Assembly (NCBI GenBank): GCA_963738185.1
Contig: CAVTVA010000003.1
Coordinates: forward strand, 1,922,001-1,986,000
Length of the DNA stretch: 64,000 nt
Direction of reading: 5' to 3'
Origin: AP-15 sp963738185
Lineage (GTDB): Bacteria; Pseudomonadota; Alphaproteobacteria; ATCC43930; CGMCC-115725
In this document: positions 15,001-30,100 of the stretch, piece by piece
How the letters are laid out: every line of letters starts with the position of its first letter
Numbering within the stretch: position 1 is the stretch's first letter
The notes under the pieces: model-generated
What the model was told of the DNA's origin: nothing
Seen by the model: the letters and a program-made list of their open reading frames with translations, nothing else
The model's database searches: none
Program-made: the position numbers and the translations under genes

Positions 15001-18000
15001 AGCATTGGAGATCGGGTGCGGTCCGCGCGGCGTATCGCGGAACTCCTCGATCTCGACCTCGAATTTCTCACCGAGCGCCGCGCACACTTGCTCGGCAACG
15101 GCGCGCGTCTCTTTCGGGTCGTAATAGATGTGGGCGTGATAGCCCAGATTCGCGACGGATTGCGTGGTCTTATCGGTCATCCTCGGCGCTCCCTGCAGCC
15201 TGTCAAACAGGATGCGGCATTTTTGCACAGCGATACCCGCGAGTTGATTCAGCCGGCGACGCGGCGGCGTCACGGTTTGAATTTCCCCATACGACCCTAA
15301 GCGGTCGCTCCTGCCGACCACCGACTTCGGGCGCTGATGCCCCATTGCGGCCGTTGCCTAGAAACCAACCGCGCGGTGTCAGTGGGCTAAAAGCGGTCGT
15401 TTGCAATCGGTGGCGGCCGGCGCTTCTGCCGTTATGATCTTCTCGAGGGCTTGCGCGGAGTCTTACGTCGCTGTGATCATTGAGCGGACAAGTACCGCCT
15501 CGATCGGGGTCAACCTTCGACGTGTCGGACGGGAATCCGCCCTGAGAATGCACGCCGTCCCCACGATCTCCTGGAACATCTGCCGCGAAACAGCGACCTC
15601 GGCCATCAGGAAAGTCACGTAGCGCCAGGGGCTGACGACATCTATTTCGATCGCCTCTTGCCGGTTCCGGGCGCGATTTGCCGTTGCCGAAGCCATCCCG
15701 ACACGCGATTGTGGTCTCGAATATGCGGGGAATCTGGCGAATGTCGCAAAAGTCCGACAATCTGGAAAATGTGGGCCAAAACCAGCGGATTGGCTTTCTC
15801 GGTTCTGATCGTTTACTCGACGTCTTTCGTACAGCGCTCGCCAATCTCGGGTATGTCGAGGGCCGGAACATCACTATCGAGAGTCGGGGGTCCCATGACG
15901 ACCGGCTTGATCTATTACCCAATGCGGCGGCGGACCTGGTCAGCCTAAAGGTTGATGTGATTGTTGCGGGTGGCGGGATAGCCGCGCGGGCTGCAAAGCG
16001 CGCTACATCGGATGTCCCGATCGTGTTTGCGCTCGTCTTCGATCCGGCTGAAGCAGGATTGGTGGACGATTTGGAGCGACCCGGTAGTAATGTCACCGGC
16101 TTCACCACGTTCGACCCACAGCAAGCGAGAAAGCAGCTTGAGATCCTGAAAGATGTGATACCCGGACTCGCGCGCGTGACTCTGCTCGGAGATACAGCGG
16201 TTACTCCGGCCTTATTCCGTGAAAACGAAGACGCAGCGCGGGCTCTAGGCCTCCAAACGCAAACAGTAAAAGTAGCACCAACGCCCAACCCAGATTTCAA
16301 AGGAGCGTTCGAACAGGCGAAAAATGAGGGTACGGGCGCGGTAGTCGTCATCTCGACTCCAGTGACAACGCCCAATCGAAGACGGATTGCGGAACTGGCG
16401 ACCAAGCACCGGCTCCCTACGCTATCCCCCAGGGACCATGCAGATTCCGGAGCCCTGATTAGCTACGGAACGGGCTTTTCCGAGCCGCTTCGAGGCGCGG
16501 CAATATACATAGATAAAATTTTCAAAGGCGCTAAACCGGGCGATCTGCCCGTGGAAACCGCACGGCAACACGAGCTCATCATCAACCTCAAAACAGCTCG
16601 CGAGATCGGCGTTACGGTTCCTCCGGCGGTATTGCGCAGAGCAAACCAACTTATTCAGTAACACCCTTCCCGCGTACCGCCGGCTCCTCTCCGCTCATTA
16701 AGCTCCTGGCAGGCGCGTCGGGGCAATGTCGGGAAGGGCCAGTTCTTACCGTCGCTATGGCTAGCGACGAGCGGCTGCTTAGGATCGAATTCAGCCGGTA
16801 GCTTGGGCTGCCTTAAAGGTCTGTTAACGGCGAAGGTGTCATCTGGTGAACCAGCCCACAAAGTCGGCTTTCCGCCCACAGCGGAAATCCAAACTGAGGC
16901 GCAACCGGCGGCGAGGCCAGAGACGCATCGCCGCCGCACCGGTCGGCCGGTGGCTAGGCCGCGAGCCGTATCCTCTGCCGCGCCATGTCGGCGGCGCGCT
17001 CGCCGATCATGATCGTCGCGGCGTTGGTGTTGCCGGAGACTACGGTCGGCATGATCGAGGCGTCGGCGACGCGCAGCCCGTCGAGCCCGTGCACCCGCAG
17101 CTGCGGATCGACCACCGCCAGCGCATCGACCCCCATCTTGCAGGTGCTGGTCGGGTGGTAGACGGTGCCGCCGCGCCGCCGCGCGTAGTCGAGCAATTGC
17201 TCGTCGCTCGCGACCGCCGGGCCGGGCTGGAACTCGCTTTCGACAAAGCGCTGCATTTGCGGCGACGCCATGATCCGGCGCAGCAATTTGAGGCCTTCGA
17301 CGATGGTCTGCTGGTCGGTCGGGGTCGCCAGATAGTTGGGGTAGACTGCCGGCGGCTGCGCCGGGTCGGCGCTCTTGAGCTCGATCCGGCCGCGGCTCTC
17401 CGGCCGCAGTTGGTACACGATCATCGTAAAGCCGGACCACGGGTGCAGCCCGTCCTGAGGGCGGTCGGCGCTGAACGGCGAGCACGAGCATTTGATGTCG
17501 GCCGAGGCGAGCTCGGGCCGGGTGCGCGCGAACAACGCCGCGGGCGACGTGCCCATCGCCAATGGCCCGTTTTTGAACATGTAATATTGCATCCCGGCGC
17601 GCAGCTTGCGCAGATGGCTCTGCATCATGTCGTTGACGGTGATCGGCAATCGGCATTTGAGCTTGACCGGCGCCGAGTAATGATCCTGCAGGCTCTGGCC
17701 GACGCCCGCGAGGTCGTGCACGATAGGAATGCCGTGCGCGGCCAGATGGGCGGCGGGACCCACCCCCGACAGCAGCAGCAATTGCGGCGAGTTGACCGCA
17801 CCGCCGCACAGGATCACTTCGCTCGCGGCCCGCGCGGTCCGGGCCTGCCCGTCCTGGCGAAAGGCGACGCCGGTGGCGCGGCGCCCGTCAAAGGTGATCT
17901 TTTCGGTCAGCGCGTTGGTCAGGACGCGCAGGTTGGGCCGGGTCATTGCCGGGCGCAGATAGCCGACCGCGGTCGAGCAGCGCCGACCGTTGCGCGTCGT

Positions 18001-21000
18001 CGTCTGGTGATAGCCGACCCCGTCCTGCCCCGCGCCGTTGAAATCGTCGTTGCGCGGAAAGCCGAGCCCCATCGCGGCTTCGATGAACGCTTCGCAGATC
18101 GGATGCTTGTCGGGGACATCGGAGACGCATAGCGGCCCGCCGGTGCCGTGCCACGGATCGGCGCCGCGCGTCTGGTGCTCGGAGCGCTTGAAATAGGGCA
18201 GCACATCGTCGAACGACCACCCGGCATTGCCGAGCTGGCGCCAATGATCGAAATCCTCGGCCTGGCCGCGGATATAGACCATCCCGTTGATCGAGGACGA
18301 GCCGCCCAAGACCTTGCCGCGCGGCCAGAACACCTTGCGATCGGCGGCACCCGGATCGGGCTCGGTCTCGTAGCACCAGTTGACCGACGGATCGGCAAAG
18401 GTTTTGCCAAAGCCGAGCGGGATATGGATCCAGCGGTTCCTGTCCTCGCCGCCGGCCTCTATCAGCAGCACCCGCGTCGCTCTATCCTCGCTCAACCGCG
18501 CGGCGATGGCACATCCGGCGGAGCCGGCGCCGACCACGATAAAATCGGCTTCGATCACATCCTGTTGTGTCGGCCATCCGATCGCCCCTTTTCTCGCCGT
18601 GACGGCAATTATAGTCGCGCTCGCCGATCGGGAAACATCGAATACGAGGGAGGAACAGCCATGTAGGCTTATCGCTTCGTCGGGGCCGCCGTGCTCGCCG
18701 TATCGTTCGCCACACCCGCCGGCGCCCAGCTGCTCGACCACAAGGATTTGTCGCTGGCCACGGCCTTGACCATCGCCACCACCGCCGCCGACACCTGCAA
18801 GGCCGAGGGCAATCTCGTCTCGGTCACCGTGGTCGGGCGGGACGGCCAGATCATCGTGCTCTTGCGCGGCGACAACGCCTCGCCGCACACGGTCGAGAAC
18901 AGCCGGCGCAAGGCCTATACCGCGCGCACCTTCCGCATCCCGTCGGGCGAGTTCGCGAAACGCGTCACGGCCGACCCGACGACCGGCCTCGTGCATCTGT
19001 CCGGCGTCATCGCCGCGCAGGGCGCATTGCCGATCAAGGTCGGCAACGAGGTCATCGGCGCGGTCGGCGTCTCCGGCTCGCCGGGCGGCGACAAGGACGA
19101 GGCCTGCGCCAAGGCCGGGCTCGACAAGGTCGCCGATCAGCTGAAGTAGCTATCGCCCGTTCCGGGCTGCCGCGCGTGGTTCGGATGTCCGGGCCGCGCG
19201 GCCCGGATCGCCTCAAGGGCGCGGGCGCTCGCGGAGGGCGCGCCAGACGCGCTCGGGGGTGGCCGGCATCGGCAGATCGGTCACGCCGAAGGGGGCCAGC
19301 GCGTCGAGGATCGCGTTCATCACCGCCGGGGTCGCAGCGATCGTGCCGCCCTCGCCGACCCCCTTGGCGCCGAGCGGGTTGGCCGTGCTCGGGACCGGGC
19401 TGAAATCGGCATCGATCGCCGGCAGCATATCGGCGCGCGGGATGCCGTAATCCATCAACGTGCCAGTCAAGAGCTGGCCGCTGTCGCGGTCATAGACGAC
19501 GTCCTCGATCAACGCCTGCCCCACCCCTTGCGCGACGCCGCCCTGAATCTGCCCCTTGGCCAGCAACGGGTTGATCACGGTGCCGATGTCGTCGACGACG
19601 GCATAGCGGTCGAGGTCGATCTCACCGGTGTCGGGGTCGATCTCGACCTCGCAGATATGGCAGCCATTGGCGAAACTCGGCATTCCCGGCGAGAAAGCCC
19701 CGGCCCCTTGCAGCCCGACGCCGAGCTCGGAGGGCAGCCCTGTCGGAATGAACGACATCTGCGCCACCTGCAGGATCGGCATCGATCGGTCGGTGCCGGA
19801 TATCGTGAAGGCGCCGTCGGCAAAGCCGATATCGGCAGCGTCGGCTTCGAGGAAATGAGCGGCAAAGCGCTTGCCGCGCTCGATGACCTCGTCGGCCGCC
19901 GCGCGCAGCGCACTGCCGCCCATTATCATGCTGCGCGAGGCGTAGGTGCCGCGGCCGATCGCGACCTCGTCGGTGTCGGCCTGCAACAGATGGATCTTGT
20001 CCTTGGGCACGCCGAGCCAGTCGGCGACCATTTGCGCGTAGCTGGTCTCGTGCCCTTGCCCGTGCGACAGGGTGCCGGCGACGATCGTCAACTCGCCGCT
20101 GGGGTCGAAACGCAGCTCCATGCGCTCGTTAAACACCCCGGTGTTCTCGACGTAATAGACGATGCCGCGGCCGCGGCATTTGCCTGCGGCTTCGCTTCCT
20201 GCACGGCGCTCGGCGTAGCCCTCCCAATCCGCCAGCGCCTGGCACTTGGCCAGCGCCGCGGCGTAATTGCCGGTGTCGTAGGTCCAGCCGGTGCGGGTTT
20301 GATAGGGGAAGGCGTCGGGCCGGATCAGGTTCTTTTTGCGCAATTCGGCCGGGTCGAGGCGCATCTCGCGCGCCGCCTGGTCGACGAGCCGTTCGACGAT
20401 GTAGACGGCCTCGGGGCGGCCTGCGCCGCGATAGGGCACGGTCGGCGCGGTATTGGTGAAGACGAGGCTGCTCGTTACCGCCACGGCGGGAAAGTCGTAG
20501 CCGTTCGGGGCCAGCTGCAAGGACAGCAGGATCGGTATGCAGCCCGCTCCTTCAATATAGGAGCCGACATTGTGCGAGCCGGTCCAGCGCAATGCCAAAA
20601 ACTTGCCCTGCGCATCGAGGGCGAGCTCGGCGTTGACATGCTGGTCGCGCGCCTGACAATCGCCGAGCAGGCTTTCCGAACGCGACGGGATCCATTTGAC
20701 CGGCCGGCCGACCCGCCGCGCCGCCCAGGCGACGACAGCCTCCTCGGGATAGACTTCGCCCTTCATGCCAAAGCCGCCGCCGACATCGCGGGCGACGACG
20801 CGGATGCGGCTCTCCGGAACGTGCAGGATATTGTGCGCCAGCACGTGGCGGACGCCGTGCACGTTTTGCGTGCTGCTGTAGAGCGTGTAGCGGCCGGTGC
20901 CCGGATCGTAATCGGCGATGCAGCCGCGCGGCTCCATCGGGACGGCGGTGATGCGATTGTTGTAGAGCGACAGCCGGGTGACGTGATGGGCCCGCGCGAA

Positions 21001-24000
21001 GCCGGCCTCGATCGCCTCGGGATTGCCCATGCGCATCGTGAACGAGGTGTTATTGGCGGCACCATCGTGCAGCAGCGGCGCGCCGGGGCGCAGCGCGTCG
21101 TCAGTGGTGACCACTGCCGGCAGCAGGTCATAATCGACCGTGACAAGCTCGGCGGCGTCGCGCGCCTGCGCCTCGGTCGCCGCGATCGCGACGGCGATGC
21201 GTTCGCCGACGTAGCGCACCCGGCCCTGCGCCAATGGCGGGCGCTTGGTGCGGAAGCCTTTGGGCCCGCCCATATCCTCGGCCATCATCTCGGGATCGAG
21301 CGTGCCGAGCCCGTCGGCCGCCCAATCCGCGCCGGTCAGCACGGCGTGCACACCTGGCATTTGCTCCGCCCTGGTCTTGTCGACCGCGCGGATCTGCGCA
21401 TGCGCGTGCGGCGAGAAGACGAAAACCGCATATGTCTGGCGGGCAAAGTCGATGTCGGCGACATAGCGCCCGCGCCCGGTCAGAAATCGGCCATCCTCCT
21501 TGCGCGTCGCCGGTTGCCCGATGCCGAACCGCATGATCCCCTCCCCGGATTTGCCCTGAGCGTAGATCAGGGGCCGCAGACCGTCGATGCAGAATCCGGC
21601 GATGAAGTCCGAGCCAAGCCCCACGGAAACGTCGGCGGCACCTCCGAGCGGCGCCAACCAGACTGGCCGCGGAGTTCCCCCTTCCGCGGTGTCGGGAGTT
21701 CCGGTATCCCTCGTCGTAATTCTCCGCGTCGTCCCGGAAGGCCAGGGCTCGTGGCAGACATGAGACCTGCTTTTGTCCGGTGTGACGGAACGGCAATGAC
21801 AGGAAATAGCCGATGACCCAAACCGTCGCCCGCCTGCTCGCGCAAAGCCTCGAAGCGCATGATGTGGGCCAGATCTACTGCGTGCCGGGCGAGAGCTATG
21901 TCGGGCTGACCAGCGCGTTGATCGAGAAGAACTCGATCCGCGTCGTGGTCTGCCGCCACGAGGGCGGGGCCGGCTATATGGCGGCTGCCGATGGGCGGCT
22001 GCGCGACCGCGCCGGGGTGGCGATCGTGTCGCGCGGCCCGGGGCTGTCAAACGCGATGGTGGCGCTCCATTCGGCTTATCACGATGCGACCCCGATGGTC
22101 ATGCTGGTCGGCCAGGTCGAGCGCCGGGACTTCGGCCGCCTCGCCCTGCAGGAGCAGAATTATTCACGGCTCCTCAGCGACGTGACCAAGGAGGTCATCG
22201 AGGTCAATGAGCCGGAGCAGGCCTCGGAGGCGGTCGCCCGCGCCTTTCACCTGGCCGAGAGCGGCACCCCGGGCCCGGTCGCGGTGGTGCTGCCCGAGGA
22301 CATTTTCGACGCCGAGACCGACGCTCCGCTCGACCCGGCGCGCCCGCGCGTCACCGCCGGGCCGCGGCCCAATGACCTCGACCGGCTGGCGGTCATGCTC
22401 GAAGCAGCCGAGCGGCCGCTGGTGCTGGTCGGCGGCGCGCTATTGGCCGACGCGGTGCACGACAAAATGGTTTTCGCCGACCTCAACCGGCTCGCCGAGG
22501 AATGGGTATTGCCGATCAGCCCGACCCATCGCCGGCCGCAATTGTTCGACGCGGCCCACCCCAATTACGGCGGCTATATCGGGATCCGCGTGCCGCCGCC
22601 GCAGATCGCCGAGATGAAGCGGGCCGACCTGATCGTGGCCTTGGGCGAGCGCATGACCGAACTCGGTCAGCCAGTCCTACAGCTTCCCGCAGGCGCCGCA
22701 GCCGCAATTGCCGTTTGTCCATATCTGGCCCGACCCGAACGAGGTCGGCCGGGTGTGGCGCCCAACGCTCGGCCTGCCGTGCAGCCCTTACGAGGTGATC
22801 CGGGGCCTGCTGCGACGCGGCGCCCCGGCCGACGCGAAAAAGCGCCAGGGCTGGGTCACCGGGCTCAACGCGATCCACCGCGAATTGCTGGCCAAGGAAT
22901 GGGAGCCGACGCCGGACGGGATCAATTTTGCCGCGATCGTGTGCGAGGTCGACAAGCACTTGGCGCCCGACGCCACGATCACCACCGATGCCGGGAATTT
23001 CGCGAGCTTTGTCCACCGCTATATCGGCTTCCGCCAGGGCCAGGTGTTTTTGGCCTCGGTCGTAGGTGCGATGGGCTCTGGCATGCCGATGGCGGTGGCG
23101 GCGGCGTTGCGCCGGCCGAACACGCAGGTCGTGGCCTTTGTCGGCGACGGCGGCGCGTTGATGACCGGCAACGAGATCGCCACCGCGCTGCAATACGGCG
23201 CCAACCCGATCATGATCATCTCCGACAACCGCATGTACGGCACGATCGGCATGCATTCCTATGTGCGCTATCCGGAGCGCCCATTGATGGAGGGCGTGCG
23301 GCTGACCAACCCCGATTTCGCCCAGTGGGCGCGCTCGTTCGGCGCCGAGGGCATCACCATCAAGAGCGAAGCCGAGATCGCCGACGCCATCGCCCGCGCC
23401 TTTGCGGTCAAGACCCGCCCGGTCGTCGTCCACTGCCTGACCTCGCAACTCCAGATGAGCGCCTGGCGCAGGTACACGCGGTCGGACACATTGCCGTAAC
23501 GATCAAGGGAACGGTGAACGGCTCCGTTGGTGCCAACTGCTGGACCGGCAGGTGTTAATATGTAAGTGGTAACGGGCCGGCGCGCCGAGCAGTTCGTGAG
23601 CAACGAATTGTGAGCAAAGGCCGGTCCGCCGACGGGGATATCTGGCGACTGCCACGGAGAGGGACTATCGTTTTTAAATTCTGCCTGGCCTTCGCGCCTG
23701 CTGAAGTGTGCGTGCTGCGCTTCACAAATAAACAGCAAGGGCCCTACGCTTTTACGGCATTTCATCGCAGAAATCTCGCCTCGTATTTCCTTAAGACTCG
23801 GGTTAAAACAGCGCCATAATCAAGGGATGTTCTCTCTTCATCCATCCACGAGAAATCAAATGGAGGTTCATTACGCGCGCGAAAGCGAAGAATGACAAAT
23901 TCATCGAAGGCAGATGCCGCCCGGGACATCAGGCGCCTTTCGGCCTCTGGCGCCTCCTGGGCAGGATGTTTATACTTCTGGCCATTGGTTGGCCACAGCT

Positions 24001-27000
24001 TATCGCGTTCATACGACGTATATCGGTCAGCGTAGTTGACTCCAGCAACACCAATGCAAATGGGATTTCCTCCCGCCCCCTTAAAATCTTGCACCTGACG
24101 TATGAGATCACCGATTACCCTATCGATTTGTTTGATCATAGCCTTTGCGAGTATCTTTACCTCTGTACCAATCTCCACAGTCGCGATATCGCCTCGTTGC
24201 ACAATGAATCCTGGCGTTTTGATCGGCTGTGTACGAGGGACGAGTTCACCAAAGGTCGAATCTCCTCGTCGCGACTTTACGCCGCGAAGGGTGTTCTGAA
24301 GGTTCAGCACACGTTCCCCGGATTCGATCCGCGCATTCAGACCTAGCGAGCGACCTAACGCGTAGAGATCTTCTGGGAGTTGCCAAGCCACGGAATCACC
24401 GAGGCTTGAATTGCGGTGCCTGTACAGAACTCCGTCAAAAAGGTTCCGAAATTGGTCCAGGAGAAAATAATGCAATAGCGGTCTCCTCTCCCGGTAGGTT
24501 CACCGCCCCGGGAAGTTCGTCGACCCGATGACCATCGCCGTATGACAGTCGATGAGTCGCGCGGCGGCTTCGAGCGCAGCGCGGCGGGTCGCGGCGTTCA
24601 GGTACTCTTCCACGATCTCGACCGAAATTGAGTTGCGGCCGGCTCGCACCGCAGCGACAGCAGTTGAGCCCGAGCCCGCGAATGGGTCGAGGATCGTGTC
24701 GCCGGCGAAGCTGAACATCCGGATCAGGCGCTCGGCCAATTCGCTCGGGAACGGCGCCGGGTGACCGTCGCGCAGGCTTGCGCCTCTGATATCCGACCAA
24801 ACCGGCCGCATCCAGGCGTCCATCTCGTCGCGTTGGAGCATCGACAGCGCCTTCTGGATCATTGGTGTATTTCGATAACCGCCCGGCTTGCGCAGCATCA
24901 CGATATGCTCGTGATCGTTCTTGATGATTGCGCCGGGTTGGTAGGGCTTGCCGTAATACCCGCTCGACCCGCCGCCCGCCTCGTTTGTACGGTTTCCGAT
25001 CTTGAACCAGAGGATCGGCGTCAGATTGTCCAGACCGTTGTTGCGGCTGCGGACCTGGATATCGGAGGGCAGCGGCAGAACCCGATGCCGACCGTCCGCG
25101 CGCCGCGGGATGAGAATGTCTCCGATGACACAACAAATTCGTCCCCCGGGCACAAGAACTCGCGCGCACTCTCGCCAAACAACATCCAATTCGTCGAGAA
25201 AAGGCTCGTAATTCCCAATGCGACCGAGTTGAGATCCGCCGGCATTGGAAGCGTACGCCTTCAGGTTAAAATACGGGGGGGATGTTACGACAAGATGCAC
25301 CGATTCGCTTGGGATGGTCTTCAAATCTCGAGCATCACCAACAATCATCTCGTGCCGAGTACGATCGTAGGGCGCAGGCCAACGACGCGAGCGGAGGTAT
25401 CTGTTCGCCTTCAAGAGCGCCTCAGGCGCCCCAGGCTCGTTGTCAGTGGCCGGGATAATCGGAACGTCGTCCCATCGTCGCCGAGCGGCAGCTTCGCCCG
25501 ACTGCCAAGCAGGGTTTTTTATTGCCATTCCATTCCCCTTGCCACATATGGTGGATCTTCTCGGCATCATAGCAAGATCCGGCACTCAGTCCCGGCTCCG
25601 AACGTCTTTTGGCTCTATCCGTTTCGGACAATGACATAAATTCGATACAGCTTCAAGGGGAATGTTCCTATTACGTTCGTAAACTACCCAACGTAAGGTG
25701 GTGGCTACTACGGCTCTTACCGGTGGCGCTAGCCGCCATACACAACAATGGACTCAGAGACGAGCATCTGCACAAAGCTCACAGTTGCAGTCCCATTGGC
25801 GGCTAGAGGCGGGAGAGGACCGTCGGGCCGGTCAGAACGGGATGTCGTCGTCGAGGTCGTTGACCGGCTGGCGCGCGCCGCCGCGGCCGGCGGCGGGGGT
25901 TGAGCGGGCCGGCGGGTCGTCGCCAAAGCCTTCGTCGTAGCCCGCATCCATCGCCGGGCCGCCGGAGGCGCCGCCGCGGGCGCTGTCGAGCAAGGTCAAT
26001 TCGCTGCGGAAGCGTTGCAGCACCACCTCGGTCGAGTATTTCTCGACCCCGGCGTTGTCGGTCCATTTGCGGGTCTGCAAGGCGCCCTCGACATACACCT
26101 TCGAGCCCTTGCGCAGGTACTTTTCGGCGATGCCGACAAGGTTCTCGTTGAAGATCACGACGCGGTGCCACTCGGTGCGCTCCTTGCGCTCGCCCGAGGT
26201 GCGGTCACGCCAGCTCTCGGAGGTCGCCAGGTTCAGATTGGCGATGCGCGTGCCGTCCTGGGTCGTGCGAATCTCCGGGTCGCGGCCGAGATTGCCGATC
26301 AGGATCACCTTGTTGACGCTGCCAGCCATGTGTCACCCACTGCCAATGGTCGCCCGAGACGCCATCTTACCAAACCCCGCCATTGTTCCCACTTTATTCT
26401 TATCCACAGGGAACCACGAACATGACATTTCTGTCCCCCTTCAAAAATCTCCTTGGCGAGGATGAGCCGGGCGCGGCCCAGCCGGGCATGTCCGGCGCCG
26501 CCTCGGCCGAGGATTTCGCCCTCCTCGACGCCTATTCGCGCGCGGTCGTCGGCGCGGTCGACCTGGTCGGCCCGGCGGTTCTGCACCTCCAGGTCAGCGG
26601 CCTGAAGGACGGCGCCGGCGGCAGCGGCTCGGGCGTCGTTTTCACGCCCGACGCTTATGTGCTGACCAACAGCCATGTGGTCAGTGGTGCCAGCAAGATC
26701 GAGGCCGCCTTTCCCGACGGCCGCCTCCTGCGCGCCAATCTGGTCGGCGACGACCCCGACACCGACCTCGCGGTCTTGCGGCTCGACGGCGAGGCCCCGG
26801 CCTTTGCCCGGCTCGGCGATTCGCGGCGGCTCAGGGTGGGCCAGCTGGTGGTCGCGATCGGCAACCCGTTCGGCTTTCAGTGCACGGTCACCGCCGGCGT
26901 GGTCAGCGCGCTCGGGCGCTCCTTGCGCACCCGCTCGGGGCGGCTGATCGACAGCGTGATCCAGACCGACGCGGCCTTGAACCCGGGGAATTCGGGCGGG

Positions 27001-30000
27001 CCATTGGTCACCGCATCGGGCGAGGTGGTCGGCATCAACACCGCGATCATCGGCATGGCCCAGGGCATCTGCTTTTCGATCTCGGCCGCCACGGTCGAGT
27101 TTGTCGCGGCGCGGCTGATCCGCGACGGCAGGGTGCGGCGCTCTTACATCGGCGTCGCCGGGCAGAACGTGCCGTTGCCGCGCCGGGTCGTACGCTTTCA
27201 CGAGCTCGCCCACGAGACCGGGGTGCGCATCCAATCGACGGCGCCCGACGGGGCGGCGCGCGCCGCCGGGCTGTTGAGCGGCGACATCATCGTCGCCGCC
27301 GACGGCCTTCCGGTCGCCGATATCGACGAATTGCACCGGCTGATGACCGAGGAGCGGACCGGCCAGCCGATGCCGGTCACCGTGCTGCGCCTGTCGCAAA
27401 AGCTCGACATCGTTGTGACCCCGCGCGAGACCCCGCCCCGCCCGAGCGCGTGATGTAATTCACACCACGGAGACACGGAGGACACGGAGAAGGCACGCGC
27501 CGTCGGTTGTCGCGCGAAGGAACGTGTGAAGAAATTGCCATCAAGTCGCCTTCCCGGCGAAGGCCGGGACCCACGCGTCCGCCACTCCGAGCTTTTCAAG
27601 CAGTTACGATTTGCCTGAACCAACAACGACCGGTCGGTGCCGTGGGCCGATGGGCCCCGGCCGGAGCCTGTCCTCGGGCCGGCCAAAGGCCGGACCCGTG
27701 GGCCGGGGTGACGAATTGATGAGCTGAGAGAGATTTATTCACACGCTCGAAGGCCGGGACCCATGTCCGCAATAGATACCGGCTTCCGCGGTATGACTGG
27801 TACGGCCTCTCTGCGCCCTCCGTGCCTCCGTGGTGATTTCTCTCTCGCGGTAGCGCCGACGACCTGGCCGCGCTAAGTTTGAACCCATGCAGCAGATCCG
27901 GATCCGCGGCGCGCGCGAGCACAACCTGAAGAATGTCGATGTCGATTTGCCGCGCGACAGCTTGGTGGTGATGACCGGGCTGTCGGGCTCGGGCAAGTCG
28001 TCCTTGGCGTTCGACACGATCTATGCCGAGGGCCAGCGCCGCTATGTCGAGAGCCTGTCGGCCTATGCCCGCCAGTTCCTCGAATTGATGCAAAAGCCCG
28101 AGGTCGAATTCGATCGAGGGGCTGTCGCCGGCGATCTCGATCGAGCAGAAGACGACCTCGCGCAACCCGCGCTCGACGGTCGCCACGGTGACCGAGATCT
28201 ACGACTACATGCGCCTCCTATGGGCGCGGGTCGGCGTGCCCTATTCGCCGGCGACCGGGCTGCCGATCGTCAGCCAGACCGTGTCGCAGATGGTCGACCG
28301 GGTCATGGCGATGCCCGAGGGGACCCGACTCTACCTGTTGGCGCCGATCGCGCGCGGGCGCAAGGGCGAGTATCGCAAGGAGCTGATCGACCTGAAGAAG
28401 CGCGGTTTTCAGCGGGTCAAGATCGACGGCAAGATGGTCGAGCTCGACGACGCCCGGCCGCTCAACAAAAAGCTCAAGCACGACATCGCGGTGGTGGTCG
28501 ACCGCATCGTCGTGTCGGCCGATCTCGGCAACCGGCTCGCCGATTCGTTCGAGACGGCGCTCGACCTCGCCGACGGCATCGCCATCGCCGAGAACGCCGA
28601 TTCGGGCGAGGAGACGATCTTTTCGGCGAAATTCGCCTGCCCAGTCTCGGGCTTTACGATCCCCGAGATCGAGCCGCGGCTGTTCTCGTTCAACAACCCG
28701 TTCGGCGCCTGCCCGGCCTGCGACGGGCTCGGCACCAAGCTCTATTTCGACGCCGGCCTCGTCGTCCATGACGAGCGTAGGAGCCTCGCCGAGGGGGCGG
28801 TCAGCCCGTGGTCGCATTCCTCCTCGCAATACTACACGCAGACGCTCGAAAGCATCGCCCGGCACTTCAAGCAGAGCATGCACATGCCCTGGGCCGAATT
28901 GCCCGAGCGGATGCGGCGGGCGATCCTCGACGGCTCGGGCGGCGAGCCGATCCCGATGAGCTACGACGACGGTCTGCGCAAATACACGACCGAGCGGCCG
29001 TTCGAGGGTGTATTGCCAAACATGGAGCGCCGCTTTCGCGAGACCGACAGCGCCTGGGTCAAGGAGGAATTGGGCCGCTACCAGAGTGCCAGGACCTGCG
29101 AGGTGTGCCAGGGCGACCGGCTGAAGCCCGAGGCGTTGGCGGTCAAGATCGGCGGGCATAACATCAGCGAGGTCGCGCGGCTGTCGATCGCCGAGGCGCG
29201 GCGCTGGTTCTCCGCCATCGACCAGGAGCTGACCCCGAGCCAGCGCGAGATCGCCGAGCGCATCCTGCGCGAGATCAACGAGCGGCTCGGCTTTTTGCAG
29301 AATGTCGGGCTCGAATACCTGACCCTGTCGCGCGCCTCGGGCACGTTGTCGGGCGGCGAGAGCCAGCGCATCCGGCTGGCCTCGCAGATCGGCTCCGGGC
29401 TGACCGGCGTGCTCTATGTGCTCGACGAACCGTCGATCGGGTTGCACCAGCGCGACAACGGCCGGCTGCTCACGACACTCAAACGATTGAGGGACCTCGG
29501 CAACACGGTGATCGTCGTCGAGCACGACGAGGAGGCGATCCGCACCGCCGATTGGGTCGTCGATATGGGGCCGGGCGCCGGCGTCCATGGCGGCCATGTC
29601 GTCGCCGAAGGCACACCGGCAGAGATCATGGCCAACCCCGGCAGCATCACCGGCCAATACCTGACCGGCATGCGCCAGATCGCGGTGCCGGCGGTGCGCC
29701 GCAGCGGCCATCCGGGGCAGATCCTGCGCATCGTCGAGGCCAGCGGCAACAATCTGAAGCGGATCACCGCCGAAATCCCGCTCGGCACGTTTTGCGTCGT
29801 GACTGGCGTCTCGGGCGGCGGCAAATCGACCCTGATCATCGAGACGCTCTATAAGGCATTGGCGAAACGGCTCAACAACGCGCGCGAGCAGCCGGCGCCC
29901 CATGCAGGGCTCGAAGGCGTTGAATTCCTCGACAAGATCGTCGATATCGACCAGTCGCCGATCGGCCGCACGCCGCGCTCGAACCCGGCCACCTACACCG

Positions 30001-30068
30001 GCTGCTTCACCCCGATCCGCGACTGGTATGCCGGGCTGCCCGAGGCAAAGTCGCGCGGCTATCTGCCG

Positions 30069-30100
<32 letters not shown>
